Positions 40,527 through 49,258 of a stretch of 64,000 nt of DNA are shown one piece after another. Under the pieces are notes generated by a model. The model was not told where the DNA came from. It ran no database searches and saw nothing but the letters and a program-made list of their open reading frames with translations. Source of the DNA: Kribbella monticola (GTDB lineage: Bacteria > Actinomycetota > Actinomycetes > Propionibacteriales > Kribbellaceae). Location of the stretch: the NCBI RefSeq assembly GCF_003261635.1, contig NZ_QFXK01000039.1, positions 186,001 to 250,000 of the forward strand, in the 5' to 3' direction. The position numbers and the translations under genes were made by a program. The number at the start of each line of letters is the position of its first letter. Position 1 is the stretch's first letter.

Positions 40527-42629
40527 ATGGCGACCTCTGTGCGCAGGACCTCGTGCAACTTGTGTGAAGCGATCTGCGGCGTACTCGTGACGGTCGAGGA
40601 CGGCCGGGTCACCGACATCCGCGGCGACGAGGCCGATCCGCTGTCGCGCGGGCACATCTGCCCGAAGGCGGTCGCGCTCAAGGACCTCCAGGAAGACCCG
40701 GACCGTCTGACCAAGCCGGTACGCCGTACGCCGGACGGCTGGGCCGAGCTCGGGTGGGACGAGGCGTACGAACTCGTCGCGACCAAGCTCGGTGAGATTC
40801 AGCAGGCGCACGGACGGAACGCCGTCGGGGTGTACCTGGGGAATCCGAACGTGCACAGCCTCGGCGCGATGACACACATGCCGACCGTCGTACGGCTCCT
40901 GCGCACCCGTCAGCGGTTCAGCGCGACATCGGTCGACCAACTGCCGCACATGCTCGCCTCGCATCTGCTCTACGGGCATCAGCTGATGGTTCCGGTCGCC
41001 GACATCGACCGTACGTCGTACCTGCTGATGCTCGGCGCGAATCCGCTCGCGTCGAACGGCAGCATGATGACCGCGCCGGGCTTCGGCCGGCGACTCAAGG
41101 ACCTTCGCGGCCGTGGCGGCCGGGTCGTCGTGATCGACCCGCGGCGGACCGAGACGGCGGCGGTCGCCGACGAACACCACTTCGTGCGGCCCGGCACGGA
41201 TGCGGCCTTCCTGCTCGCGCTCATCCATCAGGTGATCGCGGACGGCAACGCGAAGCCGGCGTCGTACGTCGATGGGCTGGACACGGTCGCCGAGGCCGTC
41301 CAGGACTGGACGCCGGAGGCGGCCGCTCGGGTCACCGGGATCGACGCGGACACCATCCGGCGGATCGCTCGCGAGTTCGCGGCCGCCGACAAGGCCGCTT
41401 GCTACGGGCGGCTCGGGGTCTCGGCGCAGCAGTTCGGCGCGGTCTGTCAGTGGGCAGTGCAGGTGCTCAACATCATCACCGGGAACCTCGACCGGCCGGG
41501 TGGCACGATGATCCCGCGGCCCGCCGTCGACACGCTGCGCGGGATCGGCCGCGGTCACATCGGCGCTTGGAAGAGCCGGGTCGCGGGCCGGCCCGAGTTC
41601 GGCGGCGAGTTGCCTGCCGCCGCGATGGCCGAGGAGATCGTGACGCCGGGCGACGGCCAGATCCACGCCATGGTGACGATCGCGGGCAACCCCGTGCTCT
41701 CGACTCCGAACGGGCGCGCCCTCGACGAGGCGCTGGACACCTTGTCGTTCATGGTCTCCGTCGATCCGTACATCAACGAGACGACCCGGCACGCCGACGT
41801 GATCCTGCCGCCGACGCCACCGCTCGAGCGGGACCACTACGACCTGGCGTTCCACCAACTCGCAGTACGGAACACTGCTCGGTGGAACGACGCCGTGCTG
41901 CAGCGGCCGGACGATGCGCGACACGACTGGGAGATCTTCCGCGACCTCGGCCTGGCGTTGCTACGCCGTACGCCGAGAAGCCGGCGGAAGCTGCTGGCGT
42001 CCCTTCGTCTGCGGCTGAGCCCGCGCCGCGTGGTCGATCTGGGGCTCCGGATCGGGCCTTACCGGTTGTCGGTGCGGAAGCTGACGAAGTCGGTCGGCGG
42101 AATCGACCTCGGGCCGTTGCAACCGGCGCTACCTCAAGCGCTCTACACGAAGAACAAGCGGATCGACCTTGCACCGGGGCTGATCCTCGAAGGGCTGGAC
42201 CAGGCGCGGGCGGTGTTGCTCGTCGAGGGCGAGGCGGACGACCTGGTGTTGATCGGGCGCCGGCATCTGCGCAGCAACAACTCGTGGATGCACAACTCGG
42301 CCCGGTTGGTGAAGGGCAAACCGCGGCACCAGTTGCTGATGAACCCGGACGATCTGAGCAAGCGCGACCTGAAGGACGGCCAACTGGTCCAGGTCAGCTC
42401 GGCCGCCGGGTCGGTCGCGGTAGAAGTTGCCGCTAGCAACGACATGATGCCCGGCGTGGTGAGCCTTCCGCACGGCTTCGGCCACGGCCGCCCCGGCACC
42501 CACCTGACCACCGCGAACCAGGTCTCCGGAGTAAGCGCCAACGACCTCACCGACGCAACCCTGACCGACAACACGGCCGGCACCGCCGCACTCAACGGTG
42601 TACCGGTCACCGTGACGGCGGCCGATTAG
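40527..42629 (+). CDS. Molybdopterin-dependent oxidoreductase with [4Fe-4S] cluster
   Basis: A 700-residue cytoplasmic member of the DMSO reductase superfamily. The N-terminal cluster motif is CNLCEAIC...HICPK (CxxCxxxC plus Cys), followed by bis-MGD-binding domains: GANPLASNGSMM, VVIDPRRTETAAVADEHHFVRPGTDAAFLLALIH, and the C-terminal dinucleotide-binding beta-barrel (MNPDDLSKRDLKDGQLVQVSS). No Tat signal. Physiological substrate unknown; similar stand-alone proteins are annotated as formate dehydrogenase-like. It would use molybdenum taken up by modABC. Start ATG 40527. Confidence 0.88.
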   Translation: MATSVRRTSCNLCEAICGVLVTVEDGRVTDIRGDEADPLSRGHICPKAVALKDLQEDPDRLTKPVRRTPDGWAELGWDEAYELVATKLGEIQQAHGRNAVGVYLGNPNVHSLGAMTHMPTVVRLLRTRQRFSATSVDQLPHMLASHLLYGHQLMVPVADIDRTSYLLMLGANPLASNGSMMTAPGFGRRLKDLRGRGGRVVVIDPRRTETAAVADEHHFVRPGTDAAFLLALIHQVIADGNAKPASYVDGLDTVAEAVQDWTPEAAARVTGIDADTIRRIAREFAAADKAACYGRLGVSAQQFGAVCQWAVQVLNIITGNLDRPGGTMIPRPAVDTLRGIGRGHIGAWKSRVAGRPEFGGELPAAAMAEEIVTPGDGQIHAMVTIAGNPVLSTPNGRALDEALDTLSFMVSVDPYINETTRHADVILPPTPPLERDHYDLAFHQLAVRNTARWNDAVLQRPDDARHDWEIFRDLGLALLRRTPRSRRKLLASLRLRLSPRRVVDLGLRIGPYRLSVRKLTKSVGGIDLGPLQPALPQALYTKNKRIDLAPGLILEGLDQARAVLLVEGEADDLVLIGRRHLRSNNSWMHNSARLVKGKPRHQLLMNPDDLSKRDLKDGQLVQVSSAAGSVAVEVAASNDMMPGVVSLPHGFGHGRPGTHLTTANQVSGVSANDLTDATLTDNTAGTAALNGVPVTVTAAD

Positions 42630-42633
42630 TTCG

Positions 42634-42668
42634 GTACTACGGCCCGCCGGCGCGGCGGGCCGTAGTAC
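42634..42668. terminator. Bidirectional hairpin terminator
   Basis: GTACTACGGCCCGCC / GGCGGGCCGTAGTAC, perfect 15-bp stem with a 5-nt loop between the convergent molybdoenzyme and LacI genes. One of the strongest stems in the window. Confidence 0.85.
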
Positions 42669-42673
42669 GGGAA

Positions 42674-43693
42674 TCAGCTGGGGCGTGGGGGTGGGCCGGA
42701 GCTTTGGCGGACGGTGAGGACAGGGGTGGAGTAGAGGTGCGCCTGGTGTGGTGCCCCGTCCAGGAGACCGAAGAGACGGTGTGTGACTTCGGCGCCGTAG
42801 GCAACGATGTTGTGGCTCATCGCCGTCAGTGTGGGATGCGTCAGCCGGCACAACGCCGAGTCGTCCCAGGCGATCAGCGTGACGTCGCGGGGCGAGCTCA
42901 TCCCGAGCCCGGTGATCGCCGACAGGCCGGCCACGGCCATCAGGTCGTTGTCGTAGATGAGCGCGGTCGGCCGATCGGGGGTCGCCATCAGCTGGCGGGT
43001 CGCGGCGGCCCCTTCCTCACCGGAGAAGTCCGTGTGGACCACTTGCGCATCGAGGCCGAGCTCACGGGTGATCGCCGCGAACGCCTGGTCCCGGATCCAC
43101 ACATGCCCGTGCTCGGGCGGTCCGGCGACCCGCGCGATCGACTGGTGCCCGAGCCGGGCGACGTGCTCGACCGCAGCGTTCATCGCGGCGGTGCCGTCGG
43201 TCCAGACACACGTCAGCCCGTCGGCCAGCGCCGGATGCCCGACCAGTACGGCAGGTAGGTCCAGCTTGCGCAGCAACGGGATCCGTGGATCGTCGACGCG
43301 GAGATCCACCACGATCACGCCGTCCACCCGGCGTTCCGCGGCCCACTTCCGGTACGTCGCCATCTCGGCGGCCAGGTCCGGGACGACCTGCAGGGCGAGC
43401 GCGTACGACTTCTCACTCAGCACGGACTCCACACCCCCGACGAAGCCCATGTAGAACGGTTCCTCACTGAGGGTCTTGGCCGTCCGGGCCAGGACCAGGC
43501 CGAAGGTCTCCGAGCGCGCGGCCGAGAGCTGGCGGGCGGCCCGGTTCGGGACCCACTCCAGTTCGGCGGCGACCTTCAGCACGCGAGCCCGGGTGGCCTC
43601 GGAGACCCCCGGCTGGTTGTTCAGCGCGTACGAGACCGCGCCTTTGGAGACGCCGGCCCGTCGGGCGATCTCCTTGATCGTGATTCGGGGCAC
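42674..43693 (-). CDS. LacI-family sugar-responsive repressor
   Basis: A 339-residue regulator with the LacI HTH at the N-terminus (ITIKEIARRAGVSKGAVSYALNNQPGVSEATRARVLKVAAELEWVPNRAARQL) and a periplasmic-binding-like effector domain (DGVIVVDLRVDDPRIPLL, ALIYDNDLMAVAGLSAI, VTLIAWDDSALCRLTHP). GTG 43693 preceded by GGAGG is chosen; a longer in-frame start would place 18 extra residues before the HTH. Divergent from the sugar-metabolism operon beginning at 44024 and probably its repressor. Confidence 0.92.
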   Translation of the reverse strand: MPRITIKEIARRAGVSKGAVSYALNNQPGVSEATRARVLKVAAELEWVPNRAARQLSAARSETFGLVLARTAKTLSEEPFYMGFVGGVESVLSEKSYALALQVVPDLAAEMATYRKWAAERRVDGVIVVDLRVDDPRIPLLRKLDLPAVLVGHPALADGLTCVWTDGTAAMNAAVEHVARLGHQSIARVAGPPEHGHVWIRDQAFAAITRELGLDAQVVHTDFSGEEGAAATRQLMATPDRPTALIYDNDLMAVAGLSAITGLGMSSPRDVTLIAWDDSALCRLTHPTLTAMSHNIVAYGAEVTHRLFGLLDGAPHQAHLYSTPVLTVRQSSGPPPRPS

Positions 43694-43781
43694 GATGGCC
43701 TCCTTCGAACGGGCGGTCCGAACCGTGACGGGCGGTTCGGCAGGCACCCATTGTGCGGCCGCCGCCTACTGATCGTCTCTA

Positions 43782-43795
43782 GGTAAGCGCTTGCC
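43782..43795. promoter_or_regulatory. LacI-type operator 1
   Basis: GGTAAGCGCTTGCC, centred on the AAGCGCTT core with CG at the symmetry axis, as in LacI-family operators. Located 89-102 bp upstream of the LacI gene. Confidence 0.7.
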
Positions 43796-43858
43796 ATCAC
43801 TCTCCGCAACATCGCCCACCAAAATTCCTGCGCTGCCACACAGAGTAAGCGAAGGCGG

Positions 43859-43870
43859 GCAAGCGCTTGC
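43859..43870. promoter_or_regulatory. LacI-type operator 2
   Basis: GCAAGCGCTTGC, a perfect 12-bp palindrome sharing the AAGCGCTT core with the site at 43782; the centres are about 76 bp apart, a spacing that would allow looping. Confidence 0.72.
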
Positions 43871-43950
43871 TGTCATCGGCGGACGGAGTTCGGCCGGTGG
43901 GATTGAGGGTGGTCGGGCGGGGGGATGCTGGGATAGGCTCAACGCGTTAC

Positions 43951-43960
43951 TTAACCGGTT
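43951..43960. promoter_or_regulatory. AACCGGTT palindrome upstream of the sugar operon
   Basis: TTAACCGGTT, with the 8-bp core AACCGGTT, 64-73 bp before the isomerase start. The same core is at 46467, before the beta-mannosidase gene, so a second LacI-like regulator may act on both. Confidence 0.5.
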
Positions 43961-44023
43961 CGGCAAAATGGTCGGAGGCCGCCAAGGGCAGCGGTCGGTG
44001 CTTCGGCGACGAGGAGAGAAAAC

Positions 44024-44770
44024 ATGGTCGCAGTGGACAACCTGTCCCTCCAGCTCTACACGGTCCGCTACAAGCTGGAGGAGGACTTCGACGCCACGCT
44101 GGCCCGGATCGCGGAGATCGGGTACCGGCAGGTCGAGCCCTTCGGCGTGGTCGGGATGGCCGACAAGCTGGCCGAGGCGCTGCCCAAGTACGGACTGTCG
44201 GCACCCACGACCCATGCGGGACTGCTGAAGGAGGACTCGGGCCCGATCTTCGAGGCCGCCAAGCGGCTCGGCATCAGCACGGTGATCGACCCGTTCGTCG
44301 ACCCGGCGCGCTGGCAGTCGGCCGACGACATCAAGGCGACGGCCGAGGGTCTGAACAAGGCGGCCGCCGAGGCCGCCGAGCACGGCATCACCGTCGGGTA
44401 CCACAACCACCACTTCGAGCTGGAGTCGGTGATCGACGGCGTGCACGGCCTGGAGATCCTGGCCGAGAACCTGTCCGACGAGGTCATCCTCGAGGTCGAC
44501 ACCTACTGGGCCGCGGTCGGCGGCGCCGACGTACCGGCTCTGCTCGGACGCCTGGGTGACCGAGTCAAGGCGCTGCACGTCAAGGACGGCGACGGCACCC
44601 TGAACAACAAGGCCCAGGTGGCGGTCGGCGCCGGCAGCATCGCGGTGACCGACATCCTCAAGGCGTCGCCGGGCACGCTGCGCGTGGTCGAGCTCGACGA
44701 CTTCGAGGGCGAGATCTTCGACGCGGTGGCGGGCAGCTTCAGCTACCTGACCGGGGAGGACGTTGCATGA
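44024..44770 (+). CDS. Sugar phosphate isomerase/epimerase (xylose isomerase-like TIM barrel)
   Basis: A 248-residue AP_endonuc_2/xylose isomerase-like TIM barrel. Metal-ligand regions: QVEPFGVVGM, TVGYHNHHFELE, ILEVDTYWAAVGG and ALHVKDG. These enzymes interconvert ketoses or act on inositol and oxidised sugars; the adjacent Gfo/Idh/MocA gene supports a 3-keto-sugar or sugar-acid pathway (inference). ATG 44024 follows AGGAGAG. Overlaps the next gene by 4 bp. Confidence 0.88.
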   Translation: MVAVDNLSLQLYTVRYKLEEDFDATLARIAEIGYRQVEPFGVVGMADKLAEALPKYGLSAPTTHAGLLKEDSGPIFEAAKRLGISTVIDPFVDPARWQSADDIKATAEGLNKAAAEAAEHGITVGYHNHHFELESVIDGVHGLEILAENLSDEVILEVDTYWAAVGGADVPALLGRLGDRVKALHVKDGDGTLNNKAQVAVGAGSIAVTDILKASPGTLRVVELDDFEGEIFDAVAGSFSYLTGEDVA

Positions 44771-45864
44771 GTGCTGTCGGTGTAGGTGTGATCGGCGCCG
44801 GAGTCATCTCCGACGCCTATCTGAAGAGCATGCAGAGTTTTCCCGACCTCAAGGTGCTGGCGATCGGCGACCTGCGGCCGGAAGCGGCCAAGGCGAAGGC
44901 CGAGGAGTTCGGGATCGAGACCCACGGTGGTCCCGAGGCGGTCCTCGGTCACCCGGACGTGGAGATCGTGGTCAACCTGACCATCCCGATCGCCCACGTC
45001 GAGGTGGCGCTGGCAGCAGTTGCCGCAGGCAAGCATGTGTGGAGCGAGAAGCCGTTCTCGCTCGACCAGGAGAGCGGACTCAAGCTGCTCGCGACCGCTC
45101 AGGACGCGGGACTCCGGCTCGGTTGCGCACCGGACACCATTCTGGGTCCGGGCCTGCAGGAGTCGCGGCGGATCATCGAGCGCGGCGACATCGGCCGGCC
45201 GCTGACCGCGCTCACCCTGATGCAGTCGCCCGGTCCGGAATCCTGGCACCCGAACCCGGCCTTCCTGTTCCAGGAAGGCGCCGGCCCGCTGTGGGACATC
45301 GGCCCGTACTACCTGACCACCCTGGTCCAGCTGTTCGGCCCGGTCGCGGCCGTGGCCGGGCTGGGCTCGAAGTCGCGGGAGAAGCGCACGATCGGATCGG
45401 GCCCGCTGCAGGGCACCGAGTTCGACGTGACGGTGCCGACGCATGTCAGCGCCATCGCCCGGTTCGAGTCGGGACAGTCGTCGCAGAGCATCTTCAGCTT
45501 CGACTCGCCGCTGCAGCGTGCCGGGTTCGTGGAGATCACCGGCTCCGACGCGACCCTGGCCGTGCCCGACCCGAACCGGTTCGACGGCGAGATCAAGATC
45601 CGCCGCCGGGACGCGGACGACTGGGAGACCCTGGTCACCACCGAGGCGAGCGCCGAGCGTGGCTCCGGCGTGCTGGAAATGGCCCGGGCGATCCGGGAAG
45701 ACCGGCCGCACCGGGCCACCGGGGCGCTGGCGTTCCACGTCGTCGACGTGATGGCCTCCATCACCGAGTCGATCGAGACCGGCGCGTTCGTCGATGTGAC
45801 CAGCACCGTCGAGGTCCCTGCCGTCCTGCCGGACGACTGGGACGTGCACGCCGCCACCCTATGA
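44767..45864 (+). CDS. Gfo/Idh/MocA-family NAD(P)-dependent oxidoreductase
   Basis: A 365-residue dehydrogenase. N-terminal Rossmann fold GVIGAGVISDAYLKSM, the family EKP motif in HVWSEKPFSLDQESG, and a C-terminal alpha/beta domain with GPLWDIGPYYLTTLVQLFGP (the D-x-G-x-H/Y catalytic region). Oxidises or reduces sugar hydroxyls. ATG 44767 and the following gene are coupled by ATGA overlaps. Confidence 0.9.
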   Translation: MSAVGVGVIGAGVISDAYLKSMQSFPDLKVLAIGDLRPEAAKAKAEEFGIETHGGPEAVLGHPDVEIVVNLTIPIAHVEVALAAVAAGKHVWSEKPFSLDQESGLKLLATAQDAGLRLGCAPDTILGPGLQESRRIIERGDIGRPLTALTLMQSPGPESWHPNPAFLFQEGAGPLWDIGPYYLTTLVQLFGPVAAVAGLGSKSREKRTIGSGPLQGTEFDVTVPTHVSAIARFESGQSSQSIFSFDSPLQRAGFVEITGSDATLAVPDPNRFDGEIKIRRRDADDWETLVTTEASAERGSGVLEMARAIREDRPHRATGALAFHVVDVMASITESIETGAFVDVTSTVEVPAVLPDDWDVHAATL

Positions 45865-46463
45865 GCGACGGCTTCCTGGACCCCCGGCGAACCGTTGTGT
45901 TCGCCGGGGACTCCGTCACGGACTGCGGCCGCCGGGACGACCCGGCGGGCTTGGGCAACGGCTACGTCCGCAACCTGTACGACGACCTCGAGGCGAGCCG
46001 GCCGCGGATCGTCAATGTCGGCATCAGCGGCAACCGCGCGGTCGACCTGGTCGCGCGGTGGCAGGACGATGTCCTCGCCCACCAGGCCGACCTGGTGTCG
46101 GTGCTGGTCGGCATCAACGACACCTGGCGCCGCTACGACAAGGGCGATCCGACCTCGACCGAGGAGTTCGAGGCGTCGTACCGCGAGTTGCTGGAACCGC
46201 TGACCGCCAAGCTGGTCCTGGTCGAGCCGTTCATGGTGGCGGTGAAACCCGAGCAGCGCGGTTGGCGCGAAGACCTGGATCCCAAGATCGAGGTGGTCAG
46301 GCGGCTCGCGGCGGAGTACGACGCGCTGCTGGTCCCGGCCGACGTCGAGTTCAACCGGCAGGCCCTGACCGTCGGCGCGACCACGCTCGCCTACGACGGT
46401 GTCCACCCGACGGCCGCCGGCCACCGGCTGCTGGCCGACGTCTGGCGCCGTACCGTCAACTGA
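45861..46463 (+). CDS. SGNH/GDSL-type esterase
   Basis: A 200-residue cytoplasmic hydrolase. Block I FAGDSVTDCG (nucleophile Ser), block II Gly in VGISGNRAVDL, block III VLVGINDTW (Asn), block V DGVHPTAAGH (Asp-His). Similar enzymes deacetylate oligosaccharides from mannan or xylan, which would suit the neighbouring beta-mannosidase. ATG 45861 overlaps the dehydrogenase stop. Confidence 0.88.
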   Translation: MSDGFLDPRRTVVFAGDSVTDCGRRDDPAGLGNGYVRNLYDDLEASRPRIVNVGISGNRAVDLVARWQDDVLAHQADLVSVLVGINDTWRRYDKGDPTSTEEFEASYRELLEPLTAKLVLVEPFMVAVKPEQRGWREDLDPKIEVVRRLAAEYDALLVPADVEFNRQALTVGATTLAYDGVHPTAAGHRLLADVWRRTVN

Positions 46464-46466
46464 ACC

Positions 46467-46480
46467 CTGAACCGGTTCAG
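46467..46480. promoter_or_regulatory. Perfect 14-bp LacI-like palindrome before the beta-mannosidase gene
   Basis: CTGAACCGGTTCAG, perfect palindrome with central CG, directly after the esterase stop and 32-45 bp before the GTG of the mannosidase. Suggests an own operator/promoter inside the operon. Confidence 0.7.
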
Positions 46481-46511
46481 CTCCTCCTTCTTTCCGAAAG
46501 CGATTCGACCT

Positions 46512-48986
46512 GTGACTTCTACGCTGCGCACCGTTCCGTTGACCACCGACGGCGGTGCCGCCTGGACCGTGCGGGCGGTCGACGGTCCGGTACCGGACCG
46601 GCACAGCGCGCCGCTCGCGGCGCCGGTACCGGCGACCGTGCCGGGCGAGGTGCATACCGACCTGCTCGCGGCCGGCGTGATCCCGGACCCGTTCGACGGC
46701 GACAACGAAGCCGAACTCGCCTGGATCGGGAAGACCGGCTGGAGCTACCGGACCGTGTTCGACTGGGAGGCCGACGAGCACGCGGTCCAGGAACTCGTTG
46801 CCGACGGCCTCGACACCGCCGCCCGGATCACCCTGAACGGCACCGAACTCGGCCGGACCTGCAACCAGCACAGGTCCTACCGGTTCCCGGTCACCGGCCT
46901 GCTCGTTGCCGAGCGCAACGAACTCGTCATCGAGTTCGCGTCGCCGGTCGTGACGGCCAACCGGCTGCGGGACGAGTCCGGGATGTGGCCGCACACGAAT
47001 CTCCATCCCTACAACGCGATCCGCAAGATGGCGAGCAACTTCGGCTGGGACTGGGGGATCGACGTGGCGGCCGCCGGGATCTGGCGACCGCTGCGGATCG
47101 AGTCGTGGAGCGGAGTACGGATCGACTCGGTCCGGCCGCTCGCCGGGCTGGACCGCGACCACGGCGTACTGGACACCAAGGTCGCGCTGGCGTGGGCGGA
47201 CGGGGCCGGCGACGACGCGACCGTCACCGTCGAGGTGGGCGGCACGATCACCGAGATGACGGTGCCCGCGGGGACCGCCGAGGTCGGCGTCACCTCGACG
47301 ATCGACGCGGTGGAGCGGTGGTGGCCGCGCGGGTACGGCGAGCAGCCGCTGTACGACGTACAGGTGTCACTCGGGGCCGGGGCGGCTTCGGACGAGTGGG
47401 GCGGGCGGGTCGGGTTCCGTACGGTCACGATGGACGTGGCGCCGGACGAGCACGGTGGGCCTTTTGTCCTGTCGGTGAACGGCAAGCCGGTGTACGTGCG
47501 CGGGGCGAACTGGATTCCGGACGACGCCTTCGTCACCCGGCTGAACCGTTCGACGTACGAGAAGAGCATTCAGGACGCAGTCGACGCGAACATGAACCTG
47601 CTGCGCGTCTGGGGCGGTGGGATCTACGAGAGCGAGGACTTCTACGACGTCTGCGACGAACTCGGCGTCCTGGTGTGGCAGGACTTCCTCTTCGCCTGCG
47701 CGGCGTACTCCGAGGACGAGCCGCTGTGGAGTGAGGTCGAGGCCGAGGCGCGTCAAGCGGTCACCCGGTTGAGCCGGCACGCGAGCCTCGCCCTGTGGAA
47801 CGGCAACAACGAGAACATCTGGGGGTACGTCGAGTGGGGCTGGCGCGCCCCGCTGGCCGGCCGGCCCTGGGGCGAGAAGTACTACTTCGACCTGCTGCCG
47901 GGAATCGTGGCCGAGCTCGACCCGCGGACGCCGTACTCGCCTGGTAGCCCGTTCTCGTACGACCGCTACATCCACCCGAACGATGAGCGCAACGGCACGA
48001 TGCACATCTGGGATGTCTGGAACCAGGTGGACTACTCGACGTACCGCAAGTACAAGCCGCGGTTCGTCTCCGAGTTCGGTTTCCAGGGACCGCCTGCCTG
48101 GTCGACGCTCACCTCCGTGGTGCACGACGAACCGCTCGACCCGTACGGCGAACAGATGCTGGTGCATCAGAAGGCGTTCGAGGGCAACCTCAAACTCGAG
48201 CGCGGCCTCGGCGACCACCTGCCCAAGTGGGACGGGATCGACGACTGGCACTGGACCACGCAGCTGAACCAGGCGCGGGCCATTGCCTTCGGCATCGAAC
48301 ACTTCCGCAGCCTGTTCCCGTTGAACACCGGCGCGATCGTCTGGCAGCTGAACGACAACTGGCCGGTCGTCTCCTGGGCCGCCGTCGACGGCCACGGCAT
48401 CCGCAAACCACTGTGGTTCGCCCTGCGCCGCGCGTACGCCGATCGCCTGCTCACCGTTCAGCCACGCGAAGCCGGCCTGGTAGTTGCCGCCCACAACGAC
48501 ACGGACGTTGCCTGGAGCACCGAGGTCGCCGTCACCCGCCGAAGCACCCTCGACGACACGATCCACGCCAGCGAAACCTTCGCCCTCGAGGTCCCGGCCC
48601 GCTCCAACACCCTCAACGCACTCCCGGCGTCGATCGCCACCCCCGGCGACCCCACCTCGGAGTACGTCGAAGTCCGCGCCGCCGACGGCAGCACGACGTA
48701 CTGGTACTTCGTCGAGGACACGGCTCTTCAACTCCGCGCCGCCCCGTACACCACCGAGGTAACCACCACCCCCGACGGCTACGACGTAACGGTCACCGCC
48801 ACGGCCCTAACCAAAGACCTAGCCCTCTTCCCAGACCGCCTCGACCCCGCATCCCGAGTCGACTCCTGCCTGATCACCCTCACCCCCGGCACCACCCACA
48901 CCTTCCACGTAACCAACACAACCACCACCCCGGACACCGTCGCCAGCCCGCTCCTACGCTCCGCGAACGACTTGGTCGGACACTGA
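46512..48986 (+). CDS. GH2 beta-mannosidase
   Basis: An 824-residue GH2-family enzyme: N-terminal sugar-binding beta-sandwich (1-190), immunoglobulin-like domain (about 195-300), then the TIM barrel with acid/base Glu434 in LWNGNNENIWGYVEWGW and nucleophile Glu521 in RFVSEFGFQGPPAW. HPYNAIRKMASNFGWDWGIDV is typical of beta-mannosidases, which release mannose from the non-reducing ends of mannan-oligosaccharides. No signal peptide, so the substrate is imported. GTG 46512. The 3' end has lower codon bias and many CCACC/ACC codons. Confidence 0.9.
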   Translation: MTSTLRTVPLTTDGGAAWTVRAVDGPVPDRHSAPLAAPVPATVPGEVHTDLLAAGVIPDPFDGDNEAELAWIGKTGWSYRTVFDWEADEHAVQELVADGLDTAARITLNGTELGRTCNQHRSYRFPVTGLLVAERNELVIEFASPVVTANRLRDESGMWPHTNLHPYNAIRKMASNFGWDWGIDVAAAGIWRPLRIESWSGVRIDSVRPLAGLDRDHGVLDTKVALAWADGAGDDATVTVEVGGTITEMTVPAGTAEVGVTSTIDAVERWWPRGYGEQPLYDVQVSLGAGAASDEWGGRVGFRTVTMDVAPDEHGGPFVLSVNGKPVYVRGANWIPDDAFVTRLNRSTYEKSIQDAVDANMNLLRVWGGGIYESEDFYDVCDELGVLVWQDFLFACAAYSEDEPLWSEVEAEARQAVTRLSRHASLALWNGNNENIWGYVEWGWRAPLAGRPWGEKYYFDLLPGIVAELDPRTPYSPGSPFSYDRYIHPNDERNGTMHIWDVWNQVDYSTYRKYKPRFVSEFGFQGPPAWSTLTSVVHDEPLDPYGEQMLVHQKAFEGNLKLERGLGDHLPKWDGIDDWHWTTQLNQARAIAFGIEHFRSLFPLNTGAIVWQLNDNWPVVSWAAVDGHGIRKPLWFALRRAYADRLLTVQPREAGLVVAAHNDTDVAWSTEVAVTRRSTLDDTIHASETFALEVPARSNTLNALPASIATPGDPTSEYVEVRAADGSTTYWYFVEDTALQLRAAPYTTEVTTTPDGYDVTVTATALTKDLALFPDRLDPASRVDSCLITLTPGTTHTFHVTNTTTTPDTVASPLLRSANDLVGH

Positions 48987-48997
48987 CAACGGTGCGT

Positions 48998-49036
48998 TTT
49001 ACCCCGGCTATACATTGAGATTTTAGCCGGGGTAAA
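48998..49036. promoter_or_regulatory. Perfect 13-bp inverted repeat, HicAB operator and/or terminator
   Basis: TTTACCCCGGCTA and TAGCCGGGGTAAA are exact inverted copies separated by 13 AT-rich bases including TATACA, ending 9 bp before hicA. The layout (two dimer half-sites around a core promoter) suits autoregulation by the antitoxin. It could also end transcription of the mannosidase gene. Confidence 0.65.
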
Positions 49037-49045
49037 TTACGCTGC

Positions 49046-49258
49046 ATGGTGAAGGCGGCGAAGTATCGCGTACTGGCGGCAGCGCTGCGGAAGAACGGCT
49101 GTGTGGTGCGACAGGGTAAAGGTGATCACGAGGTCTGGACCTGTGGGTGCGGTGAGAGTCACCGGGTCGTGCTCACCCAGACGACCACCATCTCACCAGG
49201 GTTGGTCCGTCAAACTGTTCAGCGACTGCCGTGCTTGCCGGAAGGGTGGTTGAAGTGA
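49046..49258 (+). CDS. hicA: HicA-type toxin (mRNA interferase)
   Basis: A 70-residue double-stranded-RNA-binding-fold protein: VLAAALRKNGCVVRQGKGDHEVWTC, with the catalytic His in GDHEVW, and the family end ISPGLVRQTVQRLPCL. HicA toxins cut mRNA and are neutralised by HicB. ATG 49046. The stop overlaps the GTG of the antitoxin (GTGA). Confidence 0.85.
   Translation: MVKAAKYRVLAAALRKNGCVVRQGKGDHEVWTCGCGESHRVVLTQTTTISPGLVRQTVQRLPCLPEGWLK

Noticed and set aside
43782..43870. The repeated AAGCGCTT palindromes as a mobile-element end or CRISPR-like repeat
   Set aside because: Only two copies, LacI-like symmetry and position beside a LacI gene explain them better.
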